Assembly: GCF_019219075.1 (NCBI RefSeq)
Contig: NZ_JAHUWJ010000029.1
Coordinates: 1 to 64,000 of the forward strand
Direction of reading: 5' to 3'
DNA from: Chitinophaga sp. sic0106
GTDB taxonomy: Bacteria > Bacteroidota > Bacteroidia > Chitinophagales > Chitinophagaceae
DNA length: 64,000 nucleotides
Positions within the stretch are counted from its first letter, which is position 1. The number at the start of each line of letters is the position of its first letter. Made by a program: the position numbers and the translations under genes. A model generated the notes under the pieces. The model did no database searches. It saw nothing but the letters and a program-made list of their open reading frames with translations, and was not told the DNA's origin. Shown here piece after piece: positions 46,452 through 55,644 of this stretch.

Positions 46452-46646
46452 ACATTGGGGATTTTACCTGTTCTCTGATTACTAATTTATTAAACCTTAC
46501 AGAGCTGACCTAATTATTTTATTCTGCGCCTCACATGTAGATTTTTCCTATATTAGCTGCCGCATTGCAATCTATGTATTCAATGCCTAATAGGACAGAG
46601 ACTTCAGAGAATACACCTCAGGTCTTGTACAGGAGGGAACCTAATT

Positions 46647-47570
46647 ATGTACCAGCCGAATACTGACGCTACTGATCTGATAGTTCGATTTATTAATGCA
46701 CCTCACGATCCGCATTTACAGGATCAGATAGCCGCTTTAAAGAATCAGGGACCAGAGCAGGCCGCTTATGTTGAAAAGTTGTTGCAGGATTGGTTACAGG
46801 ATGATATGCAAAGAACTGTGACCACCAGGCCAACAAAGAAAATAATCCCGATATGTAAATGGTGCGCAGTGGTAGTGATACTGCTGCTAATGGTGGCCTG
46901 TTACCTCCACTTCTGGAGTCGCTCGAGCCTGATCGTGAACACCAATCAAACCGGTTATATAGATTCATTTCTGCTGGCAGATGGAAGCAAAGCCATTTTG
47001 AACAGCAGTGCCAGCATTGCTTATCCCAAAAGTTTTGATAAGGAGCTACGTCAGGTATACATGCAAAAGGGAGAGGCCTTTTTTGCTATCCGGGTAAAAA
47101 ATGACCAGCCTTTTGAACTGATCGTGGGGGATGCCGTGCATCTTAAACTGGAGGCCGCTGCATTTAATGTGCGCATGGATCAGCATAAAATAGCTGTGTA
47201 TGTAACCGATGGTAAACTGAAAATGAAAGGCGCCGGCGAAGATGAGCTGCTGCTTACCCCGGGATTACAAGGCATTTATAGCAAGAAGGGTCTGGAACAG
47301 GAGATCATGATGAGCGACGGCGCCCTGGCCTGGAAAACAGGCCGGCTGCGGTTTGTAAATGTCCCGCTTAAGGAAGTATTACAGGTGATCCGTAACTATT
47401 ACGATATCCAGGTAGATGTACCCCCATCTGCCCATACCATCCTGAAAAAAAAGGTAACAGCCAATTTTGAATCCGAAGGTCCTGAGAAAGTACTGGAAGT
47501 TGTGAGTAAAAAAATTGGCGTCTATCTTTCAAAAGATAAAGAGGGGAGATATTACCTTACACTGAAGTAA
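46647..47570 (+). CDS. FecR-family anti-sigma-like protein
   Basis: A 307-residue single-pass membrane protein. Residues 1-70 are cytosolic, a helix at about 73-92 (VVVILLLMVACYLHF) crosses the membrane, and residues about 100-200 form the FecR domain (FLLADGSKAILNSSASIAYP, VYMQKGEAFFAIRVKNDQPF). The C-terminal part (about 235-305) is the DUF4974/STN-like domain (RFVNVPLKEVLQVIRNYYDI, VLEVVSKKIGVYLSKDKEG). Such proteins relay signals from outer-membrane transducers to ECF sigma factors. There is no canonical stand-alone sigma gene or SusC-like transducer beside it; the only neighbour is the divergent sigma-like fusion. Confidence 0.88.
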   Translation: MYQPNTDATDLIVRFINAPHDPHLQDQIAALKNQGPEQAAYVEKLLQDWLQDDMQRTVTTRPTKKIIPICKWCAVVVILLLMVACYLHFWSRSSLIVNTNQTGYIDSFLLADGSKAILNSSASIAYPKSFDKELRQVYMQKGEAFFAIRVKNDQPFELIVGDAVHLKLEAAAFNVRMDQHKIAVYVTDGKLKMKGAGEDELLLTPGLQGIYSKKGLEQEIMMSDGALAWKTGRLRFVNVPLKEVLQVIRNYYDIQVDVPPSAHTILKKKVTANFESEGPEKVLEVVSKKIGVYLSKDKEGRYYLTLK

Positions 47571-47661
47571 GCAGCCGCATACCGGCACATGTTGCCATCA
47601 ACATAAACATGAAAAAATAATTCATTGCAGGACGCATTTAGTCCGCATCAGCTGCAAAGAG

Positions 47662-47690
47662 AAAGCCTCCTGTGCAACACAGGAGGCTTT
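47662..47690. terminator. Bidirectional terminator
   Basis: AAAGCCTCCTGTG pairs exactly with CACAGGAGGCTTT around a CAA loop; the pairing extends to 19 bp (47656-47696) with A- and T-rich flanks. It can end the FecR transcript and the convergent uxuA transcript. Confidence 0.85.
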
Positions 47691-47854
47691 CTCTTTGGAA
47701 TAATATATTAAAGCAGCACTTGCTGTACCTGCGATTAGCGGTCGCCGTATTATTCAGTCACTGTTTCTGCTTTGGCGTAATATCTCAAACCGGCGGTAGT
47801 ATTGCTGATCCCTACCTTGAATCCTTGCACGGTTCTGATATTGGTGGATTTAAG

Positions 47855-49021
47855 TCAATCAGCGCTCAATGCACCGGCGATACCCATTTCCAGTCCGCGC
47901 AGTTCTGCCAGTCCGCGCAGGCGGCCAATGGCACTGTAACCTGGATTGGTTTTCTTGTGCAGGTCATCCAACATCTGGTGGCCATGATCCGGGCGCATAG
48001 GAATTACTACATTGCGGCGTTTCATGGTGAGCAGGATATTTTTGATCACATGGAACATATCTACATCGCCTTCGAGATGGTTGGCTTCATGGAAGTTGCC
48101 CAGTACATCACGTTGCGTGCTGCGGAGGTGAATGAAGTGGATATGATCACCGAGGCGCTCTACGATGCCTGGCAGGTCGTTATCAGCGCGTACGCCATAA
48201 GAACCGGTGCAGAAGCAGAGGCCATTGGATTTATAAGGAGCTGCAACCAGCAGTTCTTTTGCATCTTGTTCGGTGCTTACCACGCGTGGTAAACCAAAGA
48301 TTGGGAACGGAGGATCATCCGGGTGGATGGCGAGTTTCACACCTACTTCCTCTGCTACCGGTGCAATTTGTTGCAGGAAGTAGAAGAGATGCAATTTCAG
48401 TTGAGTTGCATCAATGCCTTTGTAGGTATCGAGTGCAGCCTGGAATTGTGCGAGGGTGAAAGATTCTTCAGAACCGGGCAATCCTGCAATGATATTTTTT
48501 TGCAGCAGTGTTTTGGCTTCTGGCGTCATGCTATCGAAATGTTCTTTAGCACGGGAAATATCTTCTTCAGAATAATCTTTTTCAGCATTTGGACGTGCGA
48601 GAATGAACAGGTCAAATGCCATGTAGGCGGCCTTTTCAAAGCGCAGCGCTTTGGAACCATCTTCCACGGTGTAAGCCAGGTCAGTACGTGTCCAGTCCAG
48701 TACCGGCATAAAATTGTAGGTAACAACTTTTACGCCGCATGCCGCCAGGTTACGGATCGACTGCTGGTAATTGGCGATATATTCCCGGAAACGACCTTTT
48801 TGTGTTTTGATGTCTTCATGAACGGGAATGCTTTCCACTACTGACCAGGTGAGGCCGGCAGCTTCTATCAGCGCTTTGCGCTGCATAATTTCTTCTTTCG
48901 ACCAAACCACTCCGTTAGGCACATGGTGCAGCGCTGTAACGATGCCAGTGGCACCTGCCTGTTTGATATCAGACAGACTAACCGGATCATTAGGCCCGAA
49001 CCAACGCCATGTCTGTTCCAT
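47855..49021 (-). CDS. uxuA: Mannonate dehydratase
   Basis: A 388-residue cytosolic enzyme that dehydrates D-mannonate to 2-keto-3-deoxygluconate in glucuronate catabolism. The start at 49021 gives MEQTWRWFGPNDPVSLSDIK, matching the usual UxuA N-terminus; the frame stays open to 49096, but that part lies upstream of the probable promoter. Motifs: GATGIVTALHHVPNGVVWS, VKLAIHPDDPPFPIFGLPR, GLCFCTGSYGVRADNDLP, IHFIHLRSTQRD and IPMRPDHGHQM, holding the metal ligands. It could process uronate released through the PL-type lyase in the neighbouring locus. Confidence 0.95.
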   Translation of the reverse strand: MEQTWRWFGPNDPVSLSDIKQAGATGIVTALHHVPNGVVWSKEEIMQRKALIEAAGLTWSVVESIPVHEDIKTQKGRFREYIANYQQSIRNLAACGVKVVTYNFMPVLDWTRTDLAYTVEDGSKALRFEKAAYMAFDLFILARPNAEKDYSEEDISRAKEHFDSMTPEAKTLLQKNIIAGLPGSEESFTLAQFQAALDTYKGIDATQLKLHLFYFLQQIAPVAEEVGVKLAIHPDDPPFPIFGLPRVVSTEQDAKELLVAAPYKSNGLCFCTGSYGVRADNDLPGIVERLGDHIHFIHLRSTQRDVLGNFHEANHLEGDVDMFHVIKNILLTMKRRNVVIPMRPDHGHQMLDDLHKKTNPGYSAIGRLRGLAELRGLEMGIAGALSAD

Positions 49022-49052
49022 TCTCAGCATATTGCTATTAAATTTATAATTC

Positions 49053-49060
49053 CAAAAGTA
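49053..49060 (-). promoter_or_regulatory. -7 box of uxuA
   Basis: Minus-strand TACTTTTG fits TAnnTTTG. It lies 31 bp before the ATG at 49021 and supports that start over the longer open frame. Confidence 0.5.
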
Positions 49061-49221
49061 AGTGATCCAAACCCCAAAAATAAAATCAATCTGCACATAT
49101 ACAAAGTTTATGTTGAAGAAATAATTTGGGTACTGTTTTTTGTGCTTACTTCCTGTAATAGTAGTGATGAGCCTTCGGGGACCCGGGGGAAGGCATTGCC
49201 TGCATTAATGCCGGAGGCAAC

Positions 49222-49267
49222 CCGCGCGCAGCGCGGAACTCCGCGTAACGACACCGAAGGCGTCGTT
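49222..49267 (+). repeat. Double-hairpin interspersed element, copy C
   Basis: Hairpin 1: CCGCGC-GCA-GCGCGG (49222-49236). Hairpin 2: AACGACACC-GAA-GGCGTCGTT (49247-49267), one mismatch, with the CCGAAGG core kept. Confidence 0.75.
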
Positions 49268-49276
49268 CAAAAAATA

Positions 49277-50596
49277 CTAGGTTATCAGTACAATCTGAAT
49301 ATCCATCACATTCGTTTGCGTAGCACCTGTAATAAACAACCGGTCTACCTGGTTAAAAAAATTCCAGGCATCATTGTTATCCAGAAAAGCAGTGGTACCC
49401 AGTTTTAGCAGGCTGGCTTGCTGTAACGTGTAGGCATCAGCGATGGCACCGGCTGCATTCGTCGGCCCATCGGTACCATCCGTGCCGGCGCTGAGAAAGG
49501 TCAGATTATTTCCGCTGTAACCCTTTTCCTGTAAGGTTTTTACTGTTGAGAGCATCAGCTCCTGATTGCGTCCGCCTTTGCCGTTACCTTTAATCGTAAC
49601 AGTGGTTTCACCACCCTGCAACAGGCAGGCTGGCACTTTCTTATCATATTCCAATGCAGTATTGGCTAATTCTTTTCCCGCAATTTTTGCTTCGCCGGCA
49701 ATAACATCTCCCGATAATACAACCTCATAACCCAATGCCATAGCCTGTTTGGCGGCAGCGGTCAGCGCTACCCGGTTACTCCCGTTGAGGTAATTATGCA
49801 CATTGTTGAAAATCGGATCACCGGGCTTGGGTGTTTCCGGCACCTCACCGGCAAGGCCCTTGCGGAAATATCGTAGGATAGCAGCCGGAATTTTTGTAGT
49901 CAGCTGATAACGTTCCAGGATCGCCATCGTTTGCGCAAAGGTAGTAGGGTCGGGCACTCCGGGGCCTGAGCCGATTACCTCCAGCTTATCACCGGGAACG
50001 TCACTGATGATCAGCGTACATAACGTAGCCGGATATATGCGTTTGGCCAGTTGCCCGCCTTTTACGGCGGACAGGTGTTTTCGCACGGTATTCATCTCTT
50101 CAATGTTGGCGCCGGAATGCAGCAGTAATTGAAAAAGTTGTTGTACGTCCGGTAAAGTACAACCCTCCGGCACATCGGCCAGCAGGGCAGAAGCGCCACC
50201 GGACAACAACAGAATGACCAGGTCGCCCGACTGCAGCCCGCTCACCGCTGCCAGTATTTTTTGGGTAGCCAGCACACTGTTTTCGTCCGGCACGGGGTGC
50301 GCTGCTTCCAGCAGTTCCAGCTGCTGTAACGGCAACGCATGATCGTACTTGGTGACCACCACGCCGCTGATGGGTAGGTGTGGCAGCAAAATATTTTCCA
50401 AAGCAGCTCCCATCGCTGCCGCCGCTTTGCCGGCGCCTATGACTACTACCCGCGCGTGTGGCGCAATAGGATAGGTATCGTCGTTAAAGGTGATACTGTG
50501 GTTATCAGCCGACACCGTTTGACGGATCAGCGTCTGCGGATGCACCGCAGCCACGGCGGCGCTAAAAATCTTTTGTATATCGTCGAATGGGTTCAT
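49277..50596 (-). CDS. Glycerate 2-kinase, GckA/MOFRL family
   Basis: A 439-residue cytosolic kinase making 2-phosphoglycerate from D-glycerate with ATP. The N-terminal DUF4147 domain shows VVVIGAGKAAAAMGAALE and VILLLSGGASALLADVPEG; VRKHLSAVKGGQLAK and LIISDVPGDKLEVIGSGP follow. The C-terminal MOFRL domain has LQGGETTVTIKGNGKGGRNQ and FLSAGTDGTDGPTNAAGA. The ATG at 50596 (MNPFDDIQKIF) is preferred over one seven codons upstream, which lies too close to the probable promoter. With uxuA it fits sugar-acid catabolism leading into lower glycolysis. A double-hairpin repeat lies just past its 3' end. Confidence 0.92.
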   Translation of the reverse strand: MNPFDDIQKIFSAAVAAVHPQTLIRQTVSADNHSITFNDDTYPIAPHARVVVIGAGKAAAAMGAALENILLPHLPISGVVVTKYDHALPLQQLELLEAAHPVPDENSVLATQKILAAVSGLQSGDLVILLLSGGASALLADVPEGCTLPDVQQLFQLLLHSGANIEEMNTVRKHLSAVKGGQLAKRIYPATLCTLIISDVPGDKLEVIGSGPGVPDPTTFAQTMAILERYQLTTKIPAAILRYFRKGLAGEVPETPKPGDPIFNNVHNYLNGSNRVALTAAAKQAMALGYEVVLSGDVIAGEAKIAGKELANTALEYDKKVPACLLQGGETTVTIKGNGKGGRNQELMLSTVKTLQEKGYSGNNLTFLSAGTDGTDGPTNAAGAIADAYTLQQASLLKLGTTAFLDNNDAWNFFNQVDRLFITGATQTNVMDIQIVLIT

Positions 50597-50606
50597 GGTA
50601 AATAAA

Positions 50607-50636
50607 AACAGCCACACAAAGGTAGTAGTGGCTGTT
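50607..50636 (-). terminator. Terminator of the Spy/DUF4890-like gene, overlapping the gckA promoter
   Basis: Minus-strand AACAGCCAC pairs with GTGGCTGTT, followed by TTTTATTT. The loop contains TACCTTTG (50624-50617), a perfect TAnnTTTG box for the downstream glycerate kinase gene. Confidence 0.7.
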
Positions 50637-50667
50637 ACAATATTTTTTAGGGAGATGTAAATGCTGT

Positions 50668-51093
50668 TTATTGAGGTTGTCCTTCCTGCTTCTGTCGTTT
50701 CTTCTCAATTTTTGCCTCCAGGTGTTCCTGCTTGTTGAGCGACCAGTCCGTCCATTTTTTATACTGGGCGGCCGTGAGCACTGTTTTGAAGCGTTGGTTC
50801 CGTTCGTTATTCAGTTTGTTCATTTCTGACATCGCTTTGGAATTATCTCCTTTTGTGAATTTAACTTTTTCACTTTTTTTAGCAATGTCCAGGTTGATCG
50901 CGTAGATCTCTTTGGTTTGTGCTTTGGAGAGTTTCAGTTCCCTGCTGATTTTATCTGTCAGCTTATCAGCTACCCCTTCGGAGTCCCATCGGCCACGAAT
51001 GGCGGCGCTGTCTTTCTGTTGTGCTACAGCAGTTGTATAGCTGATAGCCAGGCTACTCAGCAATAATATGGCATATGCGGTAAATCTCTTCAT
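50668..51093 (-). CDS. Periplasmic Spy/CpxP-like small protein (DUF4890-like)
   Basis: A 141-residue protein with signal peptide (FTAYAILLLSSLAISYTTAV). The mature part is charged and helical, with a repeated K-L and YKK pattern (KISRELKLSKAQTKEIYAIN, RNQRFKTVLTAAQYKKWTDW) typical of the LTxxQ-type Spy/CpxP fold. Related proteins act as periplasmic chaperones or stress modulators; no partner sensor lies here. A TATGTTTG box (51118-51111) lies close upstream and a terminator follows. Function is by similarity of pattern only. Confidence 0.7.
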   Translation of the reverse strand: MKRFTAYAILLLSSLAISYTTAVAQQKDSAAIRGRWDSEGVADKLTDKISRELKLSKAQTKEIYAINLDIAKKSEKVKFTKGDNSKAMSEMNKLNNERNQRFKTVLTAAQYKKWTDWSLNKQEHLEAKIEKKRQKQEGQPQ

Positions 51094-51110
51094 AGTCTAT
51101 AGCATTGAAA

Positions 51111-51118
51111 CAAACATA
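51111..51118 (-). promoter_or_regulatory. -7 box of the Spy-like gene
   Basis: Minus-strand TATGTTTG fits TAnnTTTG, about 18 bp before the ATG. Confidence 0.5.
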
Positions 51119-51288
51119 ACGGCTATTCGTAATTTAAATTATCCCTTTTTCGTGTTAATCCAAAATGTTTATCAGGATCTTAGGTAACCCATTAGTACCA
51201 TTTATAAAAAAATCGATTTATTACTGGTATCCGCTGGGATGATTTGTTAAATTAGGGCCCAAGTCTAAATCGTATAAATATAGTTTTC

Positions 51289-54200
51289 ATGAAAAAAGCT
51301 TTTGAGAAACCCGGGCTGGTATTACCCTCCCGTGGATTAACCTATGCCCTGAAGCGGCATCGCAGTCAGCTGCTGCTGGCGGCACTGCTGCTGGCCGGCA
51401 CCCAGGCCGGTGCGCAGGTCACCTTCCCCACCAACGGTATCTCCGAACCTAAAGAAGGTTGCTACGCCTTCACCCATGCCACCATCGTAAAAGATCCGCA
51501 AACAACTGTTACGGATGCCACCCTGGTTATCAGGGATGGAAAGATCGTAGACCTCGGCCCTGGCGCTGCCATCCCCAAGGATGCAGTGGTAGTGGATTGT
51601 AAGGGAAAATATATTTACCCTTCCTTTGTGGATATCTATAGCAGCTATGGCCTCGGTGAAGCTAAGAGAGGCGGCGGCTCCTGGAATGCAGCGCCACAAT
51701 TTCTCTCCAACACCAAAGGAGCATATGGCTGGAACCAGTCCATAAAAAGTGAAGTAAACGCAGTGAGCCTCTTCAACACTGATGCCGCCAAAGCAGCATC
51801 ACTGCGGGGTGCTGGCTTCGGTACAGTACTTACCCACCAGCAAGACGGCATCGCCAGAGGTACCGCCACCCTGGTTACCCTCGCGGACGACCGGGAAAAC
51901 AACGTGATCATTCGTGAAAAAGCTGCCTCCGCTTTCTCCTTCGATAAAGGTACTTCTACCCAGAATTATCCTAACTCCCTGATGGGTACTGTTGCCCTCC
52001 TGCGCCAGACTTTCCTGGACGGCCAATGGTATAAATCACGCCCGGCCAAAGAAGGTGTGAACCTCAGTCTGCAAGCCTGGAATGATAACCTCCAGCTGCC
52101 ACAACTATTTGCCGTTAATGATAAATGGGACGCCGTACGCGCCGATAAAATCGGGGATGAATTTGGGGTACAGTTTATCATCAAAGGTGGTGGTAATGAA
52201 TACCAGCGCATCGCCGAAATTACCGCTACAAAAGCAGCTTATATACTGCCACTGAATTTTCCGGCCGCCATCGACCTGGAAGACCCTACAGACGCACGTT
52301 TTGTAGCACTGGCAGATATGAAGCACTGGGAAATGGCACCCAGCGAACCGGGAGCTTTTGAAAAAGCCAATATCCCGTTTGCCCTCACCGCTGCCGACCT
52401 GAAAGATGTAAAACAATTCCTTGCCAACGTACGCAAAGCCATTGAATATGGCCTCTCCGAGCAAAAAGCGCTGGAAGCACTTACCAAAACACCTGCTACT
52501 TTAATCAAAGCATACGATAAAGTAGGTAGCCTGGAACCCGGTAAGCTGGCGAACTTTCTCATTGCCTCAGGGCCGGTATTTAAAGAAAATACCATCTTAC
52601 TACAAAACTGGGTGCAAGGGAATAAGTATCAACTGAAAAGTGAAGGCTGGAACGATGTAAGAGGTACCTATAGTATTAACCTCAGTAACGGACAGGCCTA
52701 TACGATTGAGGTAAAAGGTGCTGCCGACAAGCCACAGGTATCCCTGCTGCAAAAGGATACACTCAGCGGTAAAATCGATATCTCCGATAACCTGATTAAC
52801 ATGGTGCTGCCACTCAGCAAAGGCAGCAATAATGGCCTGCGCCTCAGTGGCATCATCGGTCAGGATAAATGGATGGGCACTGCCGCCGATTCTGCCGGTA
52901 ACAGTCTCCGCTGGACAGCCATGCTCACCAGGCCATTCCAGCAGAAATCAGACAGCACCAAAAAGATAGCAGCCGCCGAAATTGGGCAGCTGCTGTTTCC
53001 ATTCAATGGCTATGGCTGGGATAAACTGCCGCAGCAGCAGGACCTGCTGATCCGCAATGCTACCGTATGGACCAACGAAAAAGATGGTAAGCTGGAAAAC
53101 ACAGACGTGCTGGTAAAAGGCGGAAAAATTGCGCAGATAGGTAAGAACCTGTCCGCCGGAAATGCCCGCGTGATCGATGGTACAGGCAAACATCTGTCTG
53201 CCGGTATTATCGATGAGCACTCTCACATCGCTATTTCCAAAGGTGTAAATGAGTCGTCGCAGTCGGTTACCGCCGAAGTGCGTATAGCCGATGTCGTGAA
53301 TCCGGAAGATGTGAATATCTACCGCCAGCTCAGTGGCGGCGTTACCGCTTCGCACCTGCTGCATGGCAGCGCCAACGCGATCGGTGGCCAGAGCCAGCTG
53401 ATAAAACTGCGCTGGGGACAGTCGGCCGAAGAGCTGAAAGTAGCCGGCACAGATGGTTTTATCAAGTTTGCACTGGGGGAAAACGTGAAGCAGTCCAACT
53501 GGGGCGACAGAAACACCGTTCGTTTTCCACAAACCCGTATGGGGGTGGAGCAGGTATATATGGATGCGTTTACCCGTGCCCGTGACTACGAAAAACAAGG
53601 TGCCGGCAAGCGCCGGGACCTGGAGCTGGACGCACTCGTGGAAATCCTGAACAGCAAACGCTTTATCACCTGCCACTCCTACGTGCAGAGCGAAATAAAT
53701 ATGCTGATGCATGTGGCAGATACTTTCCACTTCCATGTAAACACCTTTACGCATATACTGGAAGGTTATAAGGTAGCGGATAAGATGAAAGCGCATGGCG
53801 CCGGTGCTGGCACCTTTGCGGACTGGTGGGCGTATAAGATGGAAGTACAGGATGCCATTCCACAGAATGCAGGTATTATGCATGAAGTAGGGGTGGTGAC
53901 TGCTATCAACTCCGATGATGCGGAAATGGCGCGCCGCCTGAACCAGGAAGCAGCCAAGAGCATTAAATATGCCGGCGTTTCAGAGGAAGACGCACTGAAA
54001 ATGGTGACGCTTAACCCTGCGCGACTCCTGCATGTGGATTCCCGCATGGGCAGCATCAAAGTAGGCAAGGATGCAGACCTGGTGCTGTGGAGCAATGAGC
54101 CGCTGAGCATCTATGCGAAAGCTGAAAAAACTATTGTGGATGGTATCGTGGAGTTTGACCGGGAATATGATCTGCAGCTGCGCCAGCGCATTGCAGCAGA

Positions 54201-54336
54201 GCGTAGCCGACTTACTGCCAAACTGCTGAATGAGAAGAAAAAAGGTACGCCGGTGGAAAAAGCATCTTACCGTCCGGAAGAGATCTACCATTGTGAGGAC
54301 CTGCAAGGTGGCCATCAGCATGAAGTAATCCAGTAG
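51289..54336 (+). CDS. Large exported amidohydrolase-family protein with two barrels
   Basis: A 1015-residue protein with a signal-type segment (RSQLLLAALLLAGTQAGA) about 25 residues from the N-terminus. It contains two amidohydrolase-like regions. The first (about 45-460) keeps the frame (ATIVKDPQTTVTDATLVIRD, CKGKYIYPSFVDIYSS) but has no HxH motif. The second (about 580-1010) has IIDEHSHIAISKG with HxH-type ligands, GGVTASHLLHGSANAIGGQS, ITCHSYVQSEINMLMHVADT, and VVTAINSDDAEMARRLNQEA with the catalytic aspartate. This resembles Bacteroidota imidazolonepropionase-like exported hydrolases. A start further in is possible. Followed 24 bp later by a second such gene. Confidence 0.85.
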   Translation: MKKAFEKPGLVLPSRGLTYALKRHRSQLLLAALLLAGTQAGAQVTFPTNGISEPKEGCYAFTHATIVKDPQTTVTDATLVIRDGKIVDLGPGAAIPKDAVVVDCKGKYIYPSFVDIYSSYGLGEAKRGGGSWNAAPQFLSNTKGAYGWNQSIKSEVNAVSLFNTDAAKAASLRGAGFGTVLTHQQDGIARGTATLVTLADDRENNVIIREKAASAFSFDKGTSTQNYPNSLMGTVALLRQTFLDGQWYKSRPAKEGVNLSLQAWNDNLQLPQLFAVNDKWDAVRADKIGDEFGVQFIIKGGGNEYQRIAEITATKAAYILPLNFPAAIDLEDPTDARFVALADMKHWEMAPSEPGAFEKANIPFALTAADLKDVKQFLANVRKAIEYGLSEQKALEALTKTPATLIKAYDKVGSLEPGKLANFLIASGPVFKENTILLQNWVQGNKYQLKSEGWNDVRGTYSINLSNGQAYTIEVKGAADKPQVSLLQKDTLSGKIDISDNLINMVLPLSKGSNNGLRLSGIIGQDKWMGTAADSAGNSLRWTAMLTRPFQQKSDSTKKIAAAEIGQLLFPFNGYGWDKLPQQQDLLIRNATVWTNEKDGKLENTDVLVKGGKIAQIGKNLSAGNARVIDGTGKHLSAGIIDEHSHIAISKGVNESSQSVTAEVRIADVVNPEDVNIYRQLSGGVTASHLLHGSANAIGGQSQLIKLRWGQSAEELKVAGTDGFIKFALGENVKQSNWGDRNTVRFPQTRMGVEQVYMDAFTRARDYEKQGAGKRRDLELDALVEILNSKRFITCHSYVQSEINMLMHVADTFHFHVNTFTHILEGYKVADKMKAHGAGAGTFADWWAYKMEVQDAIPQNAGIMHEVGVVTAINSDDAEMARRLNQEAAKSIKYAGVSEEDALKMVTLNPARLLHVDSRMGSIKVGKDADLVLWSNEPLSIYAKAEKTIVDGIVEFDREYDLQLRQRIAAERSRLTAKLLNEKKKGTPVEKASYRPEEIYHCEDLQGGHQHEVIQ

Positions 54337-54360
54337 CCATTAACATTAATCAAGGAAAAA

Positions 54361-55638
54361 ATGAAAAGACAATATATCATTTATACTGCGGCCCTGGCCA
54401 TGTTCCTGCATAAAGCACAGGCACAGGAAACCGTGTATCCCGCGCCGGCACAGCAAAAGCCGGTGTACCTGACTAATGCCACCATCCATGTGGGCAACGG
54501 GCAGGTGATCTCTAACGGCACCATCGCATTCGATAAAGGAAAGATCATTGCAGTAGGCAGTAATGTGAGTGCGGCTGCCAATGCTACCGTGTATGACCTG
54601 AAAGGACAGCACGTGTATCCTGGCGTGATTGCGCCGGAATCCAACCTGGGCCTGGTGGAATTCGAAAGTGTGCGTGCTACAAAAGATGAGCGGGAGGTGG
54701 GAGAAATCAATCCTTCTGTGCGGTCGTTGATAGCTTATAACACAGATTCAAAAGTGATCAATACCCTGCGTTCCAATGGTATCCTGCTGGCGAGTGTTAC
54801 GCCTACCGGCGGTATTATCAGCGGTACTTCATCCGTAGTACAACTGGATGCCTGGAACTGGGAAGATGCGGCTTATAAAGCGGATAATGCCCTGCATTTA
54901 TTTTTACCACGACTGGTGTCGGTGGGCAGTGCCAGCAATGATCCATTTAAAAATTCACTGGCGCAGGTGGAGAGTGTACGTAGCTTTTTCAGAGAGGCAA
55001 AAGCTTACCTGGCGGAGCCAAAACATACTGCTACTAACCTGAAATATGAGGCCATGCGTCGCCTGTTCAGCAAAGAGCAGAAACTGTTTATTCATGCGGA
55101 GCTGGAAAAGGAAATGTTGCTGGCGATTGACTTCGCAAAGGAGTTTAATGTGGACGTGGTGATAGTAGGTGGTGCGGATTCCTGGCGGATCACCGATCTG
55201 CTGAAAGCGAACAATATAGCAGTAATCCTGACGCAGCCACATAGTTTACCGCTCATGCAGGATGATGATGTGGACCAGCCGTATAAAACAGCGGCGCAGT
55301 TGCAAAAAGCCGGTGTGTTGTTTTGCCTGAGCAACGAAGGCTTCTGGCAGCAGCGCAACCTCGGATTTGAAGCAGGTACGGCGGCTACTTATGGTCTTAC
55401 CAAAGAGGAGGCGTTGACTGCTGTAACCTGGAATGCAGCAAAAATCCTTGGTATTGATCAGCAAACAGGTACGCTGGAAACCGGCAAGGATGCGAATATT
55501 GCAGTGAGTGCCGGGGATATGCTGGATATGAAATCCAGTGTGATTACCCAGGCGTTTATCCAGGGCCGTGAGGTGAATCTGGATAATAAGCAGAAGCAGC
55601 TGTATGAAAGGTATAAAAAGAAATATGGGTTGAAATAG
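54361..55638 (+). CDS. Exported amidohydrolase-like protein without clear metal ligands
   Basis: A 425-residue protein with signal peptide (YIIYTAALAMFLHKAQAQ). The frame matches amidohydrolases (LTNATIHVGNGQVISNGTIA, LKGQHVYPGVIAPESNLGL, and at the end AATYGLTKEEALTAVTWNAA, LGIDQQTGTLETGKDANIAV). But where active enzymes have HxH after the first strand, this has APESN, and no later histidine ligand block is obvious. It is probably a non-catalytic partner or a diverged enzyme working with the larger protein encoded just upstream. The two are almost certainly co-transcribed. Confidence 0.8.
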   Translation: MKRQYIIYTAALAMFLHKAQAQETVYPAPAQQKPVYLTNATIHVGNGQVISNGTIAFDKGKIIAVGSNVSAAANATVYDLKGQHVYPGVIAPESNLGLVEFESVRATKDEREVGEINPSVRSLIAYNTDSKVINTLRSNGILLASVTPTGGIISGTSSVVQLDAWNWEDAAYKADNALHLFLPRLVSVGSASNDPFKNSLAQVESVRSFFREAKAYLAEPKHTATNLKYEAMRRLFSKEQKLFIHAELEKEMLLAIDFAKEFNVDVVIVGGADSWRITDLLKANNIAVILTQPHSLPLMQDDDVDQPYKTAAQLQKAGVLFCLSNEGFWQQRNLGFEAGTAATYGLTKEEALTAVTWNAAKILGIDQQTGTLETGKDANIAVSAGDMLDMKSSVITQAFIQGREVNLDNKQKQLYERYKKKYGLK

Positions 55639-55644
55639 CCTGGC

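Noticed and set aside
49022..49096. Longer N-terminus for UxuA
   Set aside because: It lies upstream of or within the probable -7 box, and UxuA homologues begin MEQTWRW.
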